Part shown: positions 35,758 to 44,225 of the stretch, piece by piece
Layout of the letters: every line of letters begins with the position of its first letter
Position numbering within the stretch: position 1 is the stretch's first letter
Source of the DNA: Acaudatibacter sp963835495
GTDB taxonomy: Bacteria; Pseudomonadota; Alphaproteobacteria; Caulobacterales; Caulobacteraceae
Reading direction: 5' to 3'
DNA length: 64,000 bases
NCBI GenBank assembly: GCA_963835495.1
Contig: CAWIFQ010000005.1
Location: 186,001-250,000, forward strand
Position numbers and translations under genes: made by a program
The notes under the pieces: generated by a model
The model's input: only the letters and a program-made list of their open reading frames with translations
The model's database searches: none
Told to the model about the DNA's origin: nothing

Positions 35758-37209
35758 TCAAGTGCGCCAGTGTACGTCGCCCAGTGGCGGGGCTTCAATC
35801 TGCGAGCGTTTCCAGCGTGCGGCGACGATGGCGCCGCCGTGGCGGCCATTGCGGAACTCCACGACAGCCCCGGTGCGCTCGAGCAGGGTCTTGGCGATGA
35901 AGAACCCCAGGCCCATGCCGATATGGCCGGTGCGCGAGCCTTCCGCGCCGGGGCGGCTGGTCACATACGGCTCGCCGAGCTTGGCCAGCACCTGGGGCGA
36001 AAAGCCGGGGCCGTCGTCGCGCACCTCGACCGATACGGTTTCGGCGTCGAAGCGGGCGGTGACGAGTATCTCGTTGCGGGCGAAGTCGAAGGCGTTCTCG
36101 ACGATCGAGGTCATCGCGTGCAGCACCTCGGGCCAGCGCCAGACGTCGGGCGCCTCGACGCCCGCGGCGCCGGTGACCACGGCCTCGACCCGCACCGCGT
36201 CTTCCTTGGCGTAGGGCTCGACCACTTCGCGCAGGAACTGCAGCAGGCTCATGCGCTCATGCACGTCGTCGGTGCTGGCGGGCATCTCGCCCAGCCGCCG
36301 CAGGATGTCGCGGCAGCGCTGGGCCTGGGTTATCAGCAGCTCGGCGTCGTCGCGCAGCGGCCCCTCGGGAACCTCGCGCGCCATTTCCTTGGCGACGACG
36401 GCGATGGTGGCCAGCGGCGTCCCGAGCTCGTGCGCGGCCGAGGCGGCGAGCGCCCCGAGCGCCGACAGCTTCTGTTCGCGCGCCAACACCGTCTCGGTGA
36501 CGTTGAGCGCCAGCTCCATCCGCGCCGCTTCGGCGGCGGCCTGGTGGGCGTAGCCGGCGGAGAACGCGATGCCGGTGCCCAGCGCCACGGCCAGCCCCAT
36601 GCGGTAAATCGCCGGCAGGTGCAGCGTCTCGCCGGCATGCCATGGGATCGGAAGGGCGTTCGCCGCCAGGCCCAGCACCGCGACGATCGCCAGCGCCGCG
36701 ACCGCGCCGGCGTAGCGCACCGGCAGGCTGGCCCCGGCCAGGGTCACCGGCGCGATGATCAGCAGGGCGAACGGGTTGGCGATGCCGCCGGTGAGATAGA
36801 GCAGCGCCGCCAGCTGCAGGATGTCGAACGAGAGCTGCGCCGCCGCCTCCCAGTCGGTCGCCGTGCGGCGGCTGATGGGAGTCACGGTCAGCAGCAGGTT
36901 GAGCCAGGCGCCGATGCCGACGATCACGCTGCACGGCAGGTAGGGGGCCGGGAACTTCAGCACCTGCGCCACGACCACCAGGGCGATCGCCTGGCCCGCC
37001 AGCGCCAGCCAGCGCAGGGTGATCAGGGTGCGCGCGCGCAGCCGCCCCGGGCGACGCACCGCGATCGCCGCCGCTGCTTGCGCGGCCGCGGCGCCCAGCG
37101 TATCCGGGCCCGGCCTGCCGGGCGCCGGCGTGGCGCCAGGCCCGGAACCAGGCTTGGCGCCCGGCGCGGCGGTGGCCGGCGGTGCGGAAGAAGCGGATGC
37201 CATGTCCAT
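35758..37209 (-). CDS. actS: Redox sensor histidine kinase ActS (RegB/PrrB type)
   Basis: The 483-residue kinase has a Pro/Ala-rich N-terminal tail, six membrane helices, and GGIANPF at residues 141-147, the ubiquinone-sensing motif of RegB. The H-box is AAHELGTPLATI with His260. C299 in QAQRCRDIL matches the redox-active Cys of RegB, and the ATPase domain follows (ENAFDFA, DDGPGF, GMGLGFFIAKTLLERTG). It senses quinone pool and thiol redox state and phosphorylates ActR. It is divergent from a SCO/SenC gene, the classical regB-senC arrangement. Confidence 0.94.
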   Translation of the reverse strand: MDMASASSAPPATAAPGAKPGSGPGATPAPGRPGPDTLGAAAAQAAAAIAVRRPGRLRARTLITLRWLALAGQAIALVVVAQVLKFPAPYLPCSVIVGIGAWLNLLLTVTPISRRTATDWEAAAQLSFDILQLAALLYLTGGIANPFALLIIAPVTLAGASLPVRYAGAVAALAIVAVLGLAANALPIPWHAGETLHLPAIYRMGLAVALGTGIAFSAGYAHQAAAEAARMELALNVTETVLAREQKLSALGALAASAAHELGTPLATIAVVAKEMAREVPEGPLRDDAELLITQAQRCRDILRRLGEMPASTDDVHERMSLLQFLREVVEPYAKEDAVRVEAVVTGAAGVEAPDVWRWPEVLHAMTSIVENAFDFARNEILVTARFDAETVSVEVRDDGPGFSPQVLAKLGEPYVTSRPGAEGSRTGHIGMGLGFFIAKTLLERTGAVVEFRNGRHGGAIVAARWKRSQIEAPPLGDVHWRT

Positions 37210-37258
37210 CAGGTGCGCGCAGACTGGGCCCGGACGGGCGTCGCGTCAAAGGAGTCGT

Positions 37259-37855
37259 ATGGTGAAGCTCGCGCCGTGGGCGAGCGCGCTGATCCTGGTC
37301 TCGCTCTGGAGCGTCCCGCTGACCGCCTGCGCGCCGCGCGTTGCGCAGACGGCGCAGAACCAGGGCGCGGGACCCGGCGGCCCGTTCACCCTGGTCGACC
37401 AGGACGGACGGGCGGTCGACCAGTCGGCCCTGAACGGCAAGTGGAGCGTCGTCTTCTTCGGCTACACCTTCTGCCCCGACTACTGCCCGACCACCCTCAC
37501 CACGCTCGGCAAGGCGATGGACCAGCTGGGCCCGAAGGCGAAGGACGTCCAGGTCGTGTTCATCACCGTCGACCCGGCGCGCGACACGCCGGCGGCGATG
37601 AAGAGCTACATCTCCAGCCGCGTCTTCCCGAAGAACATCGTCGGCCTGACCGGCACGCCGGCCCAGATCGCCAAGGTGGCCAAGGCCTATGGCGTCTACT
37701 ACCAGAAGGAGGGGACCGGCTCGACCTACAGCATGGACCACTCCACCGCGCTCTACCTGATGGACCCGCAGGGCAGGTTTCGCGCCGTGATCGCCGACGG
37801 CCTGACGCCGCAGCAGGACGCGCAGCAGATCTCCCAGGCGATGAGCGGGGCTTGA
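37259..37855 (+). CDS. SCO/SenC family copper lipoprotein
   Basis: The 198-residue protein has a lipobox (SVPLTAC) after a hydrophobic leader, so it is anchored outside the cytoplasm. The thioredoxin-like SCO domain has the copper motif C-x-x-x-C in YTFCPDYCPTTL and the conserved His in YSMDHSTALYLMD. SCO proteins deliver copper to the CuA site of cytochrome oxidase or act in redox signalling. The start is set by a strong AAAGGAG five bases before the ATG. It is divergent from actS by 49 bases. Confidence 0.93.
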   Translation: MVKLAPWASALILVSLWSVPLTACAPRVAQTAQNQGAGPGGPFTLVDQDGRAVDQSALNGKWSVVFFGYTFCPDYCPTTLTTLGKAMDQLGPKAKDVQVVFITVDPARDTPAAMKSYISSRVFPKNIVGLTGTPAQIAKVAKAYGVYYQKEGTGSTYSMDHSTALYLMDPQGRFRAVIADGLTPQQDAQQISQAMSGA

Positions 37856-37863
37856 GCCGTTCT

Positions 37864-37997
37864 CACTCCCCTCCCCCCTGCGGGGAGGGGTTGGGGGCGG
37901 GGGTATCGGCTCAATTCGTGAGACTGAAGCGTCGCTAGTCGGCTGGCGCCGTGCTTGCACCCCCACCCCTGACCCCTCCCCGCAGGGGGGAGGGGAA
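37864..37997. repeat. Inverted CCCCTCCCC(CC)TGCGGGGAGGGG element
   Basis: CTCCCCTCCCCCCTGCGGGGAGGGGTTGGGGGCGGGGGT is mirrored by ACCCCCACCCCTGACCCCTCCCCGCAGGGGGGAGGGG. Each half is a hairpin and the two halves can pair over about 40 bases. It follows the SCO stop codon by nine bases and likely ends that transcript. The G-runs could also form quadruplexes. No gene lies within. Confidence 0.65.
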
Positions 37998-38055
37998 CCG
38001 TTGCTGCGGCAGGCGCGGCAACTCGCTGGACTTCGCCAACGTTAATACCGATATA

Positions 38056-38068
38056 TTGCACTGCACAA
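38056..38068. promoter_or_regulatory. Candidate PhaR site before the PHB depolymerase gene
   Basis: TTGCACTGCACAA, 12 bases before the ATG, is TGCA-rich and partly palindromic. It sits in an AT-rich island (TTAATACCGATATATTGC) that looks like a promoter. It shares the TTGCA-TGC core with the sequence in the phaA-phaR gap. Binding by PhaR is inference. Confidence 0.4.
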
Positions 38069-38080
38069 TCCCAGGTCCCG

Positions 38081-39340
38081 ATGCTCTATTCCCTCCACGA
38101 AGCCGCCTACAACACCGTGACGCCGGTGCGAATCGCCGCCCGGGCGGCGCGCGACTTCTGGGGCTCGCCGCTGAACCCGGCCAGCAATTCGAAGTGGGGC
38201 CGCACCCTCTACGCCTCGTCGGAGATGCTCTCCAACCTCACCCGCCGCTACGGCCGGCCGGCCTGGGGCATCAGCCAGGTGACGGTGAAGCAGCATCCGG
38301 TGGCGGTGCGCGAAGAGGTGGTCTGGTCGAGCGCCTGGGTGAAGCTGCGGCGCTTCTCGCGCGAGCCGCTGGACCTGCGCCGCGCCCGCGCCCCACTGGC
38401 CGCGCCGCCGCTGCTGATCGTGGCGCCGCTCTCGGGCCACTACGCCACCCTGCTGCGCGGCACGGTCGAGACCTTCCTGCAGGACTTCGACGTCTACGTC
38501 ACCGATTGGTCCAACGCCCGCGACGTGCCGCTCATCGAGGGCCGCTTCGACTTCGACGACTACATCGACCAGATCATCGCCGTCCTGCGCCACATCGGCG
38601 AACGGGCGCACGTGGTGGCGGTATGCCAGCCCGGGCCGCCGGTGCTGGCCGCGGCCGCGCTGCTGGCCGAAGACAACGACCCCCACCGTCCCGCCAGCGT
38701 CAGCTTCCTGGGCTCGCCGATCGACGCGCGCCTGGCCCCGACCGCGACCAACCGGCTGGCGGAGGACAAGCCGTTCTCCTGGTTCCAGCAGGCGATGATC
38801 TACACCGTGCCGTGGCCCTATCCGGGCGTGCTGCGGCGGGTCTATCCGGGGTTCGTGCAGCTCTACAGCTTCATCTCGATGAACGCCGAGAAGCACCAGG
38901 AGGCGCACCACCGCTATTTCGACAACCTGGTCGACGGCGACGGCGATTCCGCCGAGAAGCACCGCGAATTCTACGACGAGTATCTCTCGGTGCTGGACCT
39001 GACCGAAGAGTTCTACCTGCAGACCGTCGACGTGGTGTTCCAGCGCTACCTGCTGCCAAAGGGTGAGCTGTCCCATCGCGGCCGGCTGGTGAACCTGGGC
39101 GCGATCACCGACGTGGCGGCGATGAGCGTCGAGGGCGAGAACGACGACATCTCCGGCGTCGGCCAGACTCAGGCGGTGCACCCGTTGCTGCCCAACCTGC
39201 CGGATGCGTTGCACGAGCTCTACGTGCAGCCCCGCGTCGGCCACTATGGCGTCTTCAACGGCCGCCGCTTCAACGACGAGATCTATCCGCGCATCCGCGC
39301 CTTCATCGAGCGCTCGGAAGCGGCGGTGGTGGCGGGTTAG
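38081..39340 (+). CDS. phaZ: Intracellular polyhydroxybutyrate depolymerase
   Basis: The 419-residue protein matches type I intracellular PHB depolymerases in length and landmarks. The nucleophile is C182 in VVAVCQPGPP (Cys replaces the usual lipase Ser), with an Asp in VEGENDDISGVGQ and a His in RVGHYGVFNGRRF. Cys183, Asp355 and His388 are the triad of the Ralstonia enzyme, so positions agree closely. There is no signal peptide, as expected for granule-bound action in the cytosol. It lies 29 kb from phaAB-phaR but probably shares control with them. Confidence 0.93.
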   Translation: MLYSLHEAAYNTVTPVRIAARAARDFWGSPLNPASNSKWGRTLYASSEMLSNLTRRYGRPAWGISQVTVKQHPVAVREEVVWSSAWVKLRRFSREPLDLRRARAPLAAPPLLIVAPLSGHYATLLRGTVETFLQDFDVYVTDWSNARDVPLIEGRFDFDDYIDQIIAVLRHIGERAHVVAVCQPGPPVLAAAALLAEDNDPHRPASVSFLGSPIDARLAPTATNRLAEDKPFSWFQQAMIYTVPWPYPGVLRRVYPGFVQLYSFISMNAEKHQEAHHRYFDNLVDGDGDSAEKHREFYDEYLSVLDLTEEFYLQTVDVVFQRYLLPKGELSHRGRLVNLGAITDVAAMSVEGENDDISGVGQTQAVHPLLPNLPDALHELYVQPRVGHYGVFNGRRFNDEIYPRIRAFIERSEAAVVAG

Positions 39341-39349
39341 CCCCGTTTC

Positions 39350-39475
39350 GTCACCCCGGCTGTAGCGAAGCGGAGAGCCGGGGCCGGACTGGCCGGTCCA
39401 TAGACGAATTCCAGCTAGGCTGCGGGCGCGTTCGGCCCCGGGTCTACGCGCTGCGCGCTGCGCCCGGGGTGACGG
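39350..39475. repeat. Intergenic repeat with GTCACCCCGG / CCCGGGGTGACGG ends
   Basis: Third copy of the GTCACCCC family, following phaZ. The left part GTCACCCCGGCTGTAGCGAAGCGG with AGAGCCGGGGCCGGA is near-identical to the copies at 8,511 and 22,566; the right end GCCCGGGGTGACGG is inverted. It sits between convergent genes. Confidence 0.7.
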
Positions 39476-39487
39476 CGCCTGTACCCC

Positions 39488-39673
39488 TCACCGCTCCGAG
39501 AACATCACCCCGCCCTTCATCTTCGAATCGCGCGGCGCGTCGATGATGCTGACGGTGACCGCTTCCAGCGGCGCGTTGAAGTGCTTGACGACCGCGGCGG
39601 TGATGTCGGCGCAGAGCGCCTTCTTCTGCTCGGGCGTGCGCCCCTCGACGGCATGAACGATGACTTCTGGCAT
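39488..39673 (-). CDS. 4-oxalocrotonate tautomerase family protein
   Basis: The 61-residue protein starts MPEVIVHAVEGRTPEQKKAL. The Pro directly after Met is the catalytic base once Met is removed, and the length is the 60-65 residues of 4-OT proteins. These hexameric enzymes isomerise enol/keto acids in meta-cleavage pathways or dehalogenate small acids. No other meta-pathway gene is adjacent; the monooxygenase gene is divergent. Confidence 0.9.
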   Translation of the reverse strand: MPEVIVHAVEGRTPEQKKALCADITAAVVKHFNAPLEAVTVSIIDAPRDSKMKGGVMFSER

Positions 39674-39791
39674 GGGGCTCTCCAGCGGCTGGCGCCCCGC
39701 ATGCCCGTTCGCCGCGCGCCAGACAAGCCGGTCTAGCCATTCCCGTGCGGAAGCCGCTTAACATGCGGTCATAAAGATAAGGGAGGTCACG

Positions 39792-41396
39792 ATGGCCGAA
39801 GCTCAGACCTATGACGCGGTGATCGTGGGCGCCGGATTCTCCGGGCTCTACATGCTGCATCGGCTGCGCCAGCAGGGCGTCTCGGCGCGGGTCTACGAGG
39901 CGGGGACCAGCGTCGGCGGCACCTGGTACTGGAACCGCTATCCCGGCGCGCGGGTCGACATCGAGAGTCAGGAATATTCCTACTCGTTCTCGCCTGAGCT
40001 CGACGCCGAGTGGAAGTGGACCGAGCGCTACGCCGCGCAGCCGGAATTGCTCGCCTACCTCAACCACGTCGCCGACCGCTTCGACCTGCGCGGCGACATC
40101 CAGCTCGAGACCAAGGTGACCGCGGCGGTCTACGACGAAACCAGCCGGCGCTGGCGCGTGACCACCAGCCGCGGCGACGAGGTCAGCGCCCGCTATGTCG
40201 TCATGGCCACCGGCTGCCTGTCGGTGCCGAAGGACGGCGAGCTGCCTGGGGCGGAAACCTTCAAGGGCCCGAGCTGGCACACCGGACGCTGGCCCAAGGG
40301 GGGTGTCGACTTCACCGGCAAGACCGTGGCGGTGATCGGCACCGGCTCGTCGGCGATCCAGTCGATTCCGGTGATCGCCGCCCAGGCGACCCACGTCACC
40401 GTGTTCCAACGCACCCCCAACTTCAGCGTCCCCGCGCACAACGGCCCGATCGACCCGGCTGTCGAGGCCGACTGGGCCGCCAACCGCGCGCAGTACCGCA
40501 AGGAGGCGCGCGACACCGGCTTCGGCATCCGCGCCGTCGACCTGCAGGACAAGCCGGCGCTGGAGGCGACGCCCGAAGAGCGCAAGGCGACCTACGAAGC
40601 GCGCTGGGCGTACGGCGGCTTCGCGCTGCTGGGCGCCTACAACGACCTGGTGGCCGACCCGGCGCCCAACGCCACCGCGGCCGAGTTCGTGCGCGAGAAA
40701 ATCCGCGGCATCGTCAAGGATCCGGCGCTGGCTGAGAAGCTGGCGCCCAAGAGCTTCCCCATCGGCGCCAAGCGAATCTGCGTCGACACCGGCTACTTCG
40801 ACACCTTCAACCGCGACAACGTCAGCCTGGTGGATCTCACCGAGGAGCCGCTGGAAACCATCACCCCCGCCGGCGTGAAGACTTCGGCGAAGGAGTACCA
40901 GGTCGACGCCATCGTCTATGCGATCGGCTTCGACGCCATGACTGGGGCGCTGGACAAGATCGACATCCGTGGCAAGGGCGGCGCGCGGCTGAAGGACGCC
41001 TGGTCGGCCGGCCCGCGCACCTACCTCGGCCTGCTGGTGGCGGGCTTCCCCAACCTGTTCCTGGTCACCGGCCCCGGCAGCCCTTCGGTGCTCTGCAATA
41101 TGGCGGTCGCCATCGAGCAGCACGTGGAATGGATCTCAGACTGTATCGGCTGGCTGAACGAGCGCCAGGCCGGCGGCATCGAGGCGACCACGGCGGCGCA
41201 GGACGAATGGGTGGCGCACGTCAACGAAGTCGCCAACGGCACCGTCTTCCCGCTGGCCAACAGCTGGTACCTGGGCGCCAACGTGCCCGGCAAACCGCGG
41301 GTGTTCATGCCCTACATCGGCGGCTTCCCGGTCTACCGCGACAAGTGCAACGAGGTGGCCGCCAACGGCTACGAGGGCTGCGTGGTGGCCGCCTAA
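39792..41396 (+). CDS. Baeyer-Villiger-type flavin monooxygenase
   Basis: The 534-residue protein has an FAD Rossmann motif (VIVGAGFSGLYMLHRLR), the Baeyer-Villiger fingerprint F-x-G-x-x-x-H-T-x-x-W-P as FKGPSWHTGRWP, and an NADPH Rossmann motif (VAVIGTGSSAIQSIP). It has the length and N-terminal G-G-T-W-Y-W-N-R-Y-P block of cyclohexanone-type monooxygenases, which turn ketones into esters or lactones with NADPH and oxygen. A CoA-transferase pair follows 12 bases later, suggesting a catabolic operon. Confidence 0.9.
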   Translation: MAEAQTYDAVIVGAGFSGLYMLHRLRQQGVSARVYEAGTSVGGTWYWNRYPGARVDIESQEYSYSFSPELDAEWKWTERYAAQPELLAYLNHVADRFDLRGDIQLETKVTAAVYDETSRRWRVTTSRGDEVSARYVVMATGCLSVPKDGELPGAETFKGPSWHTGRWPKGGVDFTGKTVAVIGTGSSAIQSIPVIAAQATHVTVFQRTPNFSVPAHNGPIDPAVEADWAANRAQYRKEARDTGFGIRAVDLQDKPALEATPEERKATYEARWAYGGFALLGAYNDLVADPAPNATAAEFVREKIRGIVKDPALAEKLAPKSFPIGAKRICVDTGYFDTFNRDNVSLVDLTEEPLETITPAGVKTSAKEYQVDAIVYAIGFDAMTGALDKIDIRGKGGARLKDAWSAGPRTYLGLLVAGFPNLFLVTGPGSPSVLCNMAVAIEQHVEWISDCIGWLNERQAGGIEATTAAQDEWVAHVNEVANGTVFPLANSWYLGANVPGKPRVFMPYIGGFPVYRDKCNEVAANGYEGCVVAA

Positions 41397-41408
41397 GGTG
41401 TGACGCGG

Positions 41409-42657
41409 ATGGACAAGCAAGCCCCGCCGCCCGGCGCACTGGCGGGCCTCCGCATCTGCGACTTCTGCGGCCAACTGGCCGGCGCCGGGGCGACCAAGTG
41501 GCTGGCGGCGTTCGGCGCCGAGGTGATCCGCATCGAGGATCCGGTGCGCGAGGGGCGCTGGGACATCCTGCGCGGCATCGGGCCTTACGTCGACGAGCGC
41601 CGCGGCCTCGAGTTCGGCGGCGGCTACAACAACCACAACACCGGCAAGCTCGGCGTCACGATCAACGTGCGCACCGACCGCGGCAAGGAACTGCTGACCG
41701 AGCTGATCCGGCAGTCCGACTGCGTGACCGAGAACTTCGCCGCCGGCGTGCTGGAGCGCTGGGGTTTCGGCTACGAACAGCTGAAGGCGATCAAGCCGGA
41801 CATCATCTATGTGTCGAACTGCGGCTTCGGCCATGTCGGCCCGTATAGTTCGTTCAAGACCTGGGGGCCGATCGTCCAGGCCGTCTCGGGCCTGACCTTC
41901 GCCTCCGGCCTGCCGGACCAGCCGCCCGCCGGCTGGGGCTATTCCTACATGGACCACACCGGCGGCTACTACATGGCCATGGCCATCCTGCTGGCGCTGC
42001 TGCACCGCCAGCGCACCGGCGAAGGCCAGTGGGTCGACCTGGCCTGCACCGAGGCAGCGCTGACCCTGCACGGGCCGGCGCTGCTCGACTGGACCGTGAA
42101 CGGACGTCCCAGCCGCCGCGCGGGCCAGCCGAACTCCAACCGCAATACCTGGCCGCCGATGGCGCCGCACGGGATCTACCCCTGCGCCGGCGACGACGCC
42201 TGGGTGGCGATCGCCTGCCGCGGCGATGGGGACTGGGCGCGTCTCGCCGCGGCGATCGGCCAGGCGTGGACGGACGATGCGGCGTACGCCCCGCTCGAGG
42301 CGCGGCTGGCGAACCAGGAGGCGCTGGACGAGCACATGAGCAGCTGGACCTCGCGCCGCGACAAGTTCGACGTCCAGCGCCAACTGCGCGCGGCCGGCGT
42401 TCCGTGCTCGGCGGTGCAGGAGCCCGGCGAGCGCGTCGACCACGATCCGGATACGGAGGGCCTCTGGCCGACGGTCACCCACACAGCGATGGGCGAGGTG
42501 CGGGTCGACGGGCTGCCGGTGCGGATGTCGAGGACGCCCTGGCGGATCGAGACGCGGCGCGCCGTGCCTCGGCGAGGACAACGAGGCGGTGTTCGGCCGG
42601 CTGCTCGGTCTGTCGCCCGATGACGTGGCGCAGCTGCGCGCGGAGGGCGCGATATGA
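41409..42657 (+). CDS. Class III (CaiB/BaiF) CoA-transferase, first of a pair; 3' frameshift
   Basis: The protein of about 415 residues has the CaiB fold opening (GLRICDFCGQLAGAGATKWLAAFGAEVIRIED) and the likely catalytic Asp, D182, in YSYMDHTGGYYMAM. Near 42,555 an extra C shifts the frame; removing it gives GAPCLGEDNEAVFGRLLGLSPDDV and a stop that overlaps the next ATG as ATGA. As written, the frame instead ends at 42,623. It probably forms a complex with the next protein to move CoA between carboxylates. The Baeyer-Villiger gene is directly upstream. Confidence 0.85.
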
Positions 42658-43871
42658 CCGCGCTGACCGGCGTCCGCGTGATCGAGCTGGCCAGCGAGCG
42701 GATCGCCTTCGCCGGCAAGCTGCTGGCCGACATGGGCGCTGACGTCATCCTGGTCGAGCCGCCCGGCGGCGATCCGGCGCGGAACTATCCGCCGTTCCTG
42801 GACGACCAGCCCGGGCCGGACCGGAGCCTGTGGTGGTGGCACTACCACACCAGCAAGCGCGGCGTGGTGCTCGACCTCGAGACCGCCGAGGGCCGCGCCC
42901 GGTTCAAGGCGCTGGCGGCCGGCGCCGACATCCTGCTGGAGTCCGAGCCCGAGGGCCGGCTGGCCGCGCTGGGGCTCGACTACGACGACCTGCGCCAGGG
43001 GCGCGAGGACCTGATCTTCCTCTCGGTGACCCCGTTCGGCCGCGGCAGCGTCAACGCCGCCGCGCCGGTGACCGACCTGACCATACTGGCCAGCGCCGGG
43101 CCCGCCTGGAGCTGCGGCTACGACGACCACGCGCTGCCGCCGGTGCGCGGCGGCGGCAACCAAGGCTTTCACACCGCCTGCCACTTCGCGGCGATGTCGG
43201 CGCTGACCGCGCTGTTCTACCGGCTGTCGTCCGGCGAGGGTCAGTTCATCGACGTCAGCATGCACGCCGCCTCGAACGTCACCACCGAGGCCGCGTCCTA
43301 CAGCTGGCTGGTGGCGCGGCAGACCGTGCAGCGGCAGACCGGGCGTCACGCCGCCGCCGTCCCCACCCAGGGCACGCAGATGCTGTGCAACGACGGACGC
43401 TGGGTGAACACCGGCGTGCCGCCGCGCTCGCCGGCGGAGTTCGGCTTCATCCTGGGCTGGCTGCGCGATCTCGGCCTCGAGGACCAGTTCCCGGACGCCA
43501 TCTTCCTCGAGATCGGCGCCGCGATGCCCAAGCCGATCACCTACGACCTGATCGGCGTCGACGCCGAGGCGACCGCGATCTTCATGGCCGGCCGCGAGGC
43601 GCTGGCGCTGATCGCCGCGCATGTCAGCGCCTACGACTTCTTCATCGGCTTCCAGCGGCGCGGCGTCGCCGTCGGGGTGATCTATTCGCCCGACGAGGCG
43701 TTCGAGGACGAGCACTTCCGCGCCCGCGGCTTCCAGGTCGAGGTGACGCACCCCGACCTCGGCCGCACGTTCCGTTATCCCGGCGCCCCCTACCAGCTGC
43801 CCGCCAGCCCCTGGCGCATCTCCCGCCCGGCGCCGAAGCTGGGCGAGCACGACGCTGAGCTGTTGGGGTAG
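42654..43871 (+). CDS. Class III (CaiB/BaiF) CoA-transferase, second of a pair, lacking the catalytic Asp
   Basis: The 405-residue protein has the family opening (GVRVIELASERIAFAGKLLADMGADVILVEPPGGDPAR) and the SSGEGQFIDVSMHAA block. At the position where the partner has its Asp, it has G-G-N-Q-G-F-H-T (N169-Q170). Heteromeric class III transferases with one inactive subunit are known in hydrocarbon-degradation pathways, so a two-subunit enzyme is likely. Translation is coupled to the first gene by an ATGA overlap once the frameshift is corrected. Confidence 0.88.
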   Translation: MTALTGVRVIELASERIAFAGKLLADMGADVILVEPPGGDPARNYPPFLDDQPGPDRSLWWWHYHTSKRGVVLDLETAEGRARFKALAAGADILLESEPEGRLAALGLDYDDLRQGREDLIFLSVTPFGRGSVNAAAPVTDLTILASAGPAWSCGYDDHALPPVRGGGNQGFHTACHFAAMSALTALFYRLSSGEGQFIDVSMHAASNVTTEAASYSWLVARQTVQRQTGRHAAAVPTQGTQMLCNDGRWVNTGVPPRSPAEFGFILGWLRDLGLEDQFPDAIFLEIGAAMPKPITYDLIGVDAEATAIFMAGREALALIAAHVSAYDFFIGFQRRGVAVGVIYSPDEAFEDEHFRARGFQVEVTHPDLGRTFRYPGAPYQLPASPWRISRPAPKLGEHDAELLG

Positions 43872-43891
43872 GAAAAAAGTCCGGGAGCCAG

Positions 43892-44092
43892 ATGGCCGAA
43901 GAGCCCAATTACAAGGCGATGACGCTGAACGAGCGACTCTTTGAGTCCGGCTTGATTTCGGAGTTCGACCGGGCGCGCCTCAGCTGGGATCGCGCGAAAA
44001 TCATCGAGATACTGAAGGCCGTTGATGTCGACGATGTCGAGCGGACGGCCAACGCGATTGTCGGTCCCGGGCGGGGCCGTCAGATCAGTTAG
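43892..44092 (+). CDS. Small hypothetical protein (66 aa)
   Basis: The protein is acidic-to-neutral and probably helical (MTLNERLFESGLISEFDRARLSWDRAKIIEILKAVDVDDVERTAN). It follows the CoA-transferase by 20 bases and has a GGGAGCCAG-like ribosome binding site, so it may close that operon. I do not recognise the family. Confidence 0.6.
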   Translation: MAEEPNYKAMTLNERLFESGLISEFDRARLSWDRAKIIEILKAVDVDDVERTANAIVGPGRGRQIS

Positions 44093-44105
44093 GGTTCCCA
44101 AGCCA

Positions 44106-44204
44106 CGTCATTGCCGGCCGGAGCGCGAAGCGCGGAGTGTCGGCAATCCATGCGCGCCGTTGTAGTCGCGCTCATGGATGGCCGGGACAAGCCCGGCCAT
44201 GACG
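44106..44204. repeat. Intergenic repeat, related to 20,051-20,173
   Basis: GTCATTGCCGGCCGGAGCGCGAAGCGCGGAGTGTCGGCAAT and GATGGCCGGGACAAGCCCGGCCATGAC form two hairpins between convergent genes. The second hairpin matches the GATGGCCGGGAC...GCCCGGCCATGACC end of the 20-kb copy. No gene is present. Confidence 0.55.
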
Positions 44205-44225
44205 TGGTGGGATCCACCTCGCGTT

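Noticed and set aside
37864..37997. CRISPR-like repetition
   Set aside because: The repeats are inverted palindromic units, not evenly spaced direct repeats with unique spacers, and no cas genes are near.
41136..43850. A 904-residue open frame antisense to the CoA-transferase genes
   Set aside because: It mirrors two well-motifed genes in a GC-rich genome, where antisense frames stay open by codon bias; it shows only Arg/Gly/Ala/His-rich low-complexity sequence.
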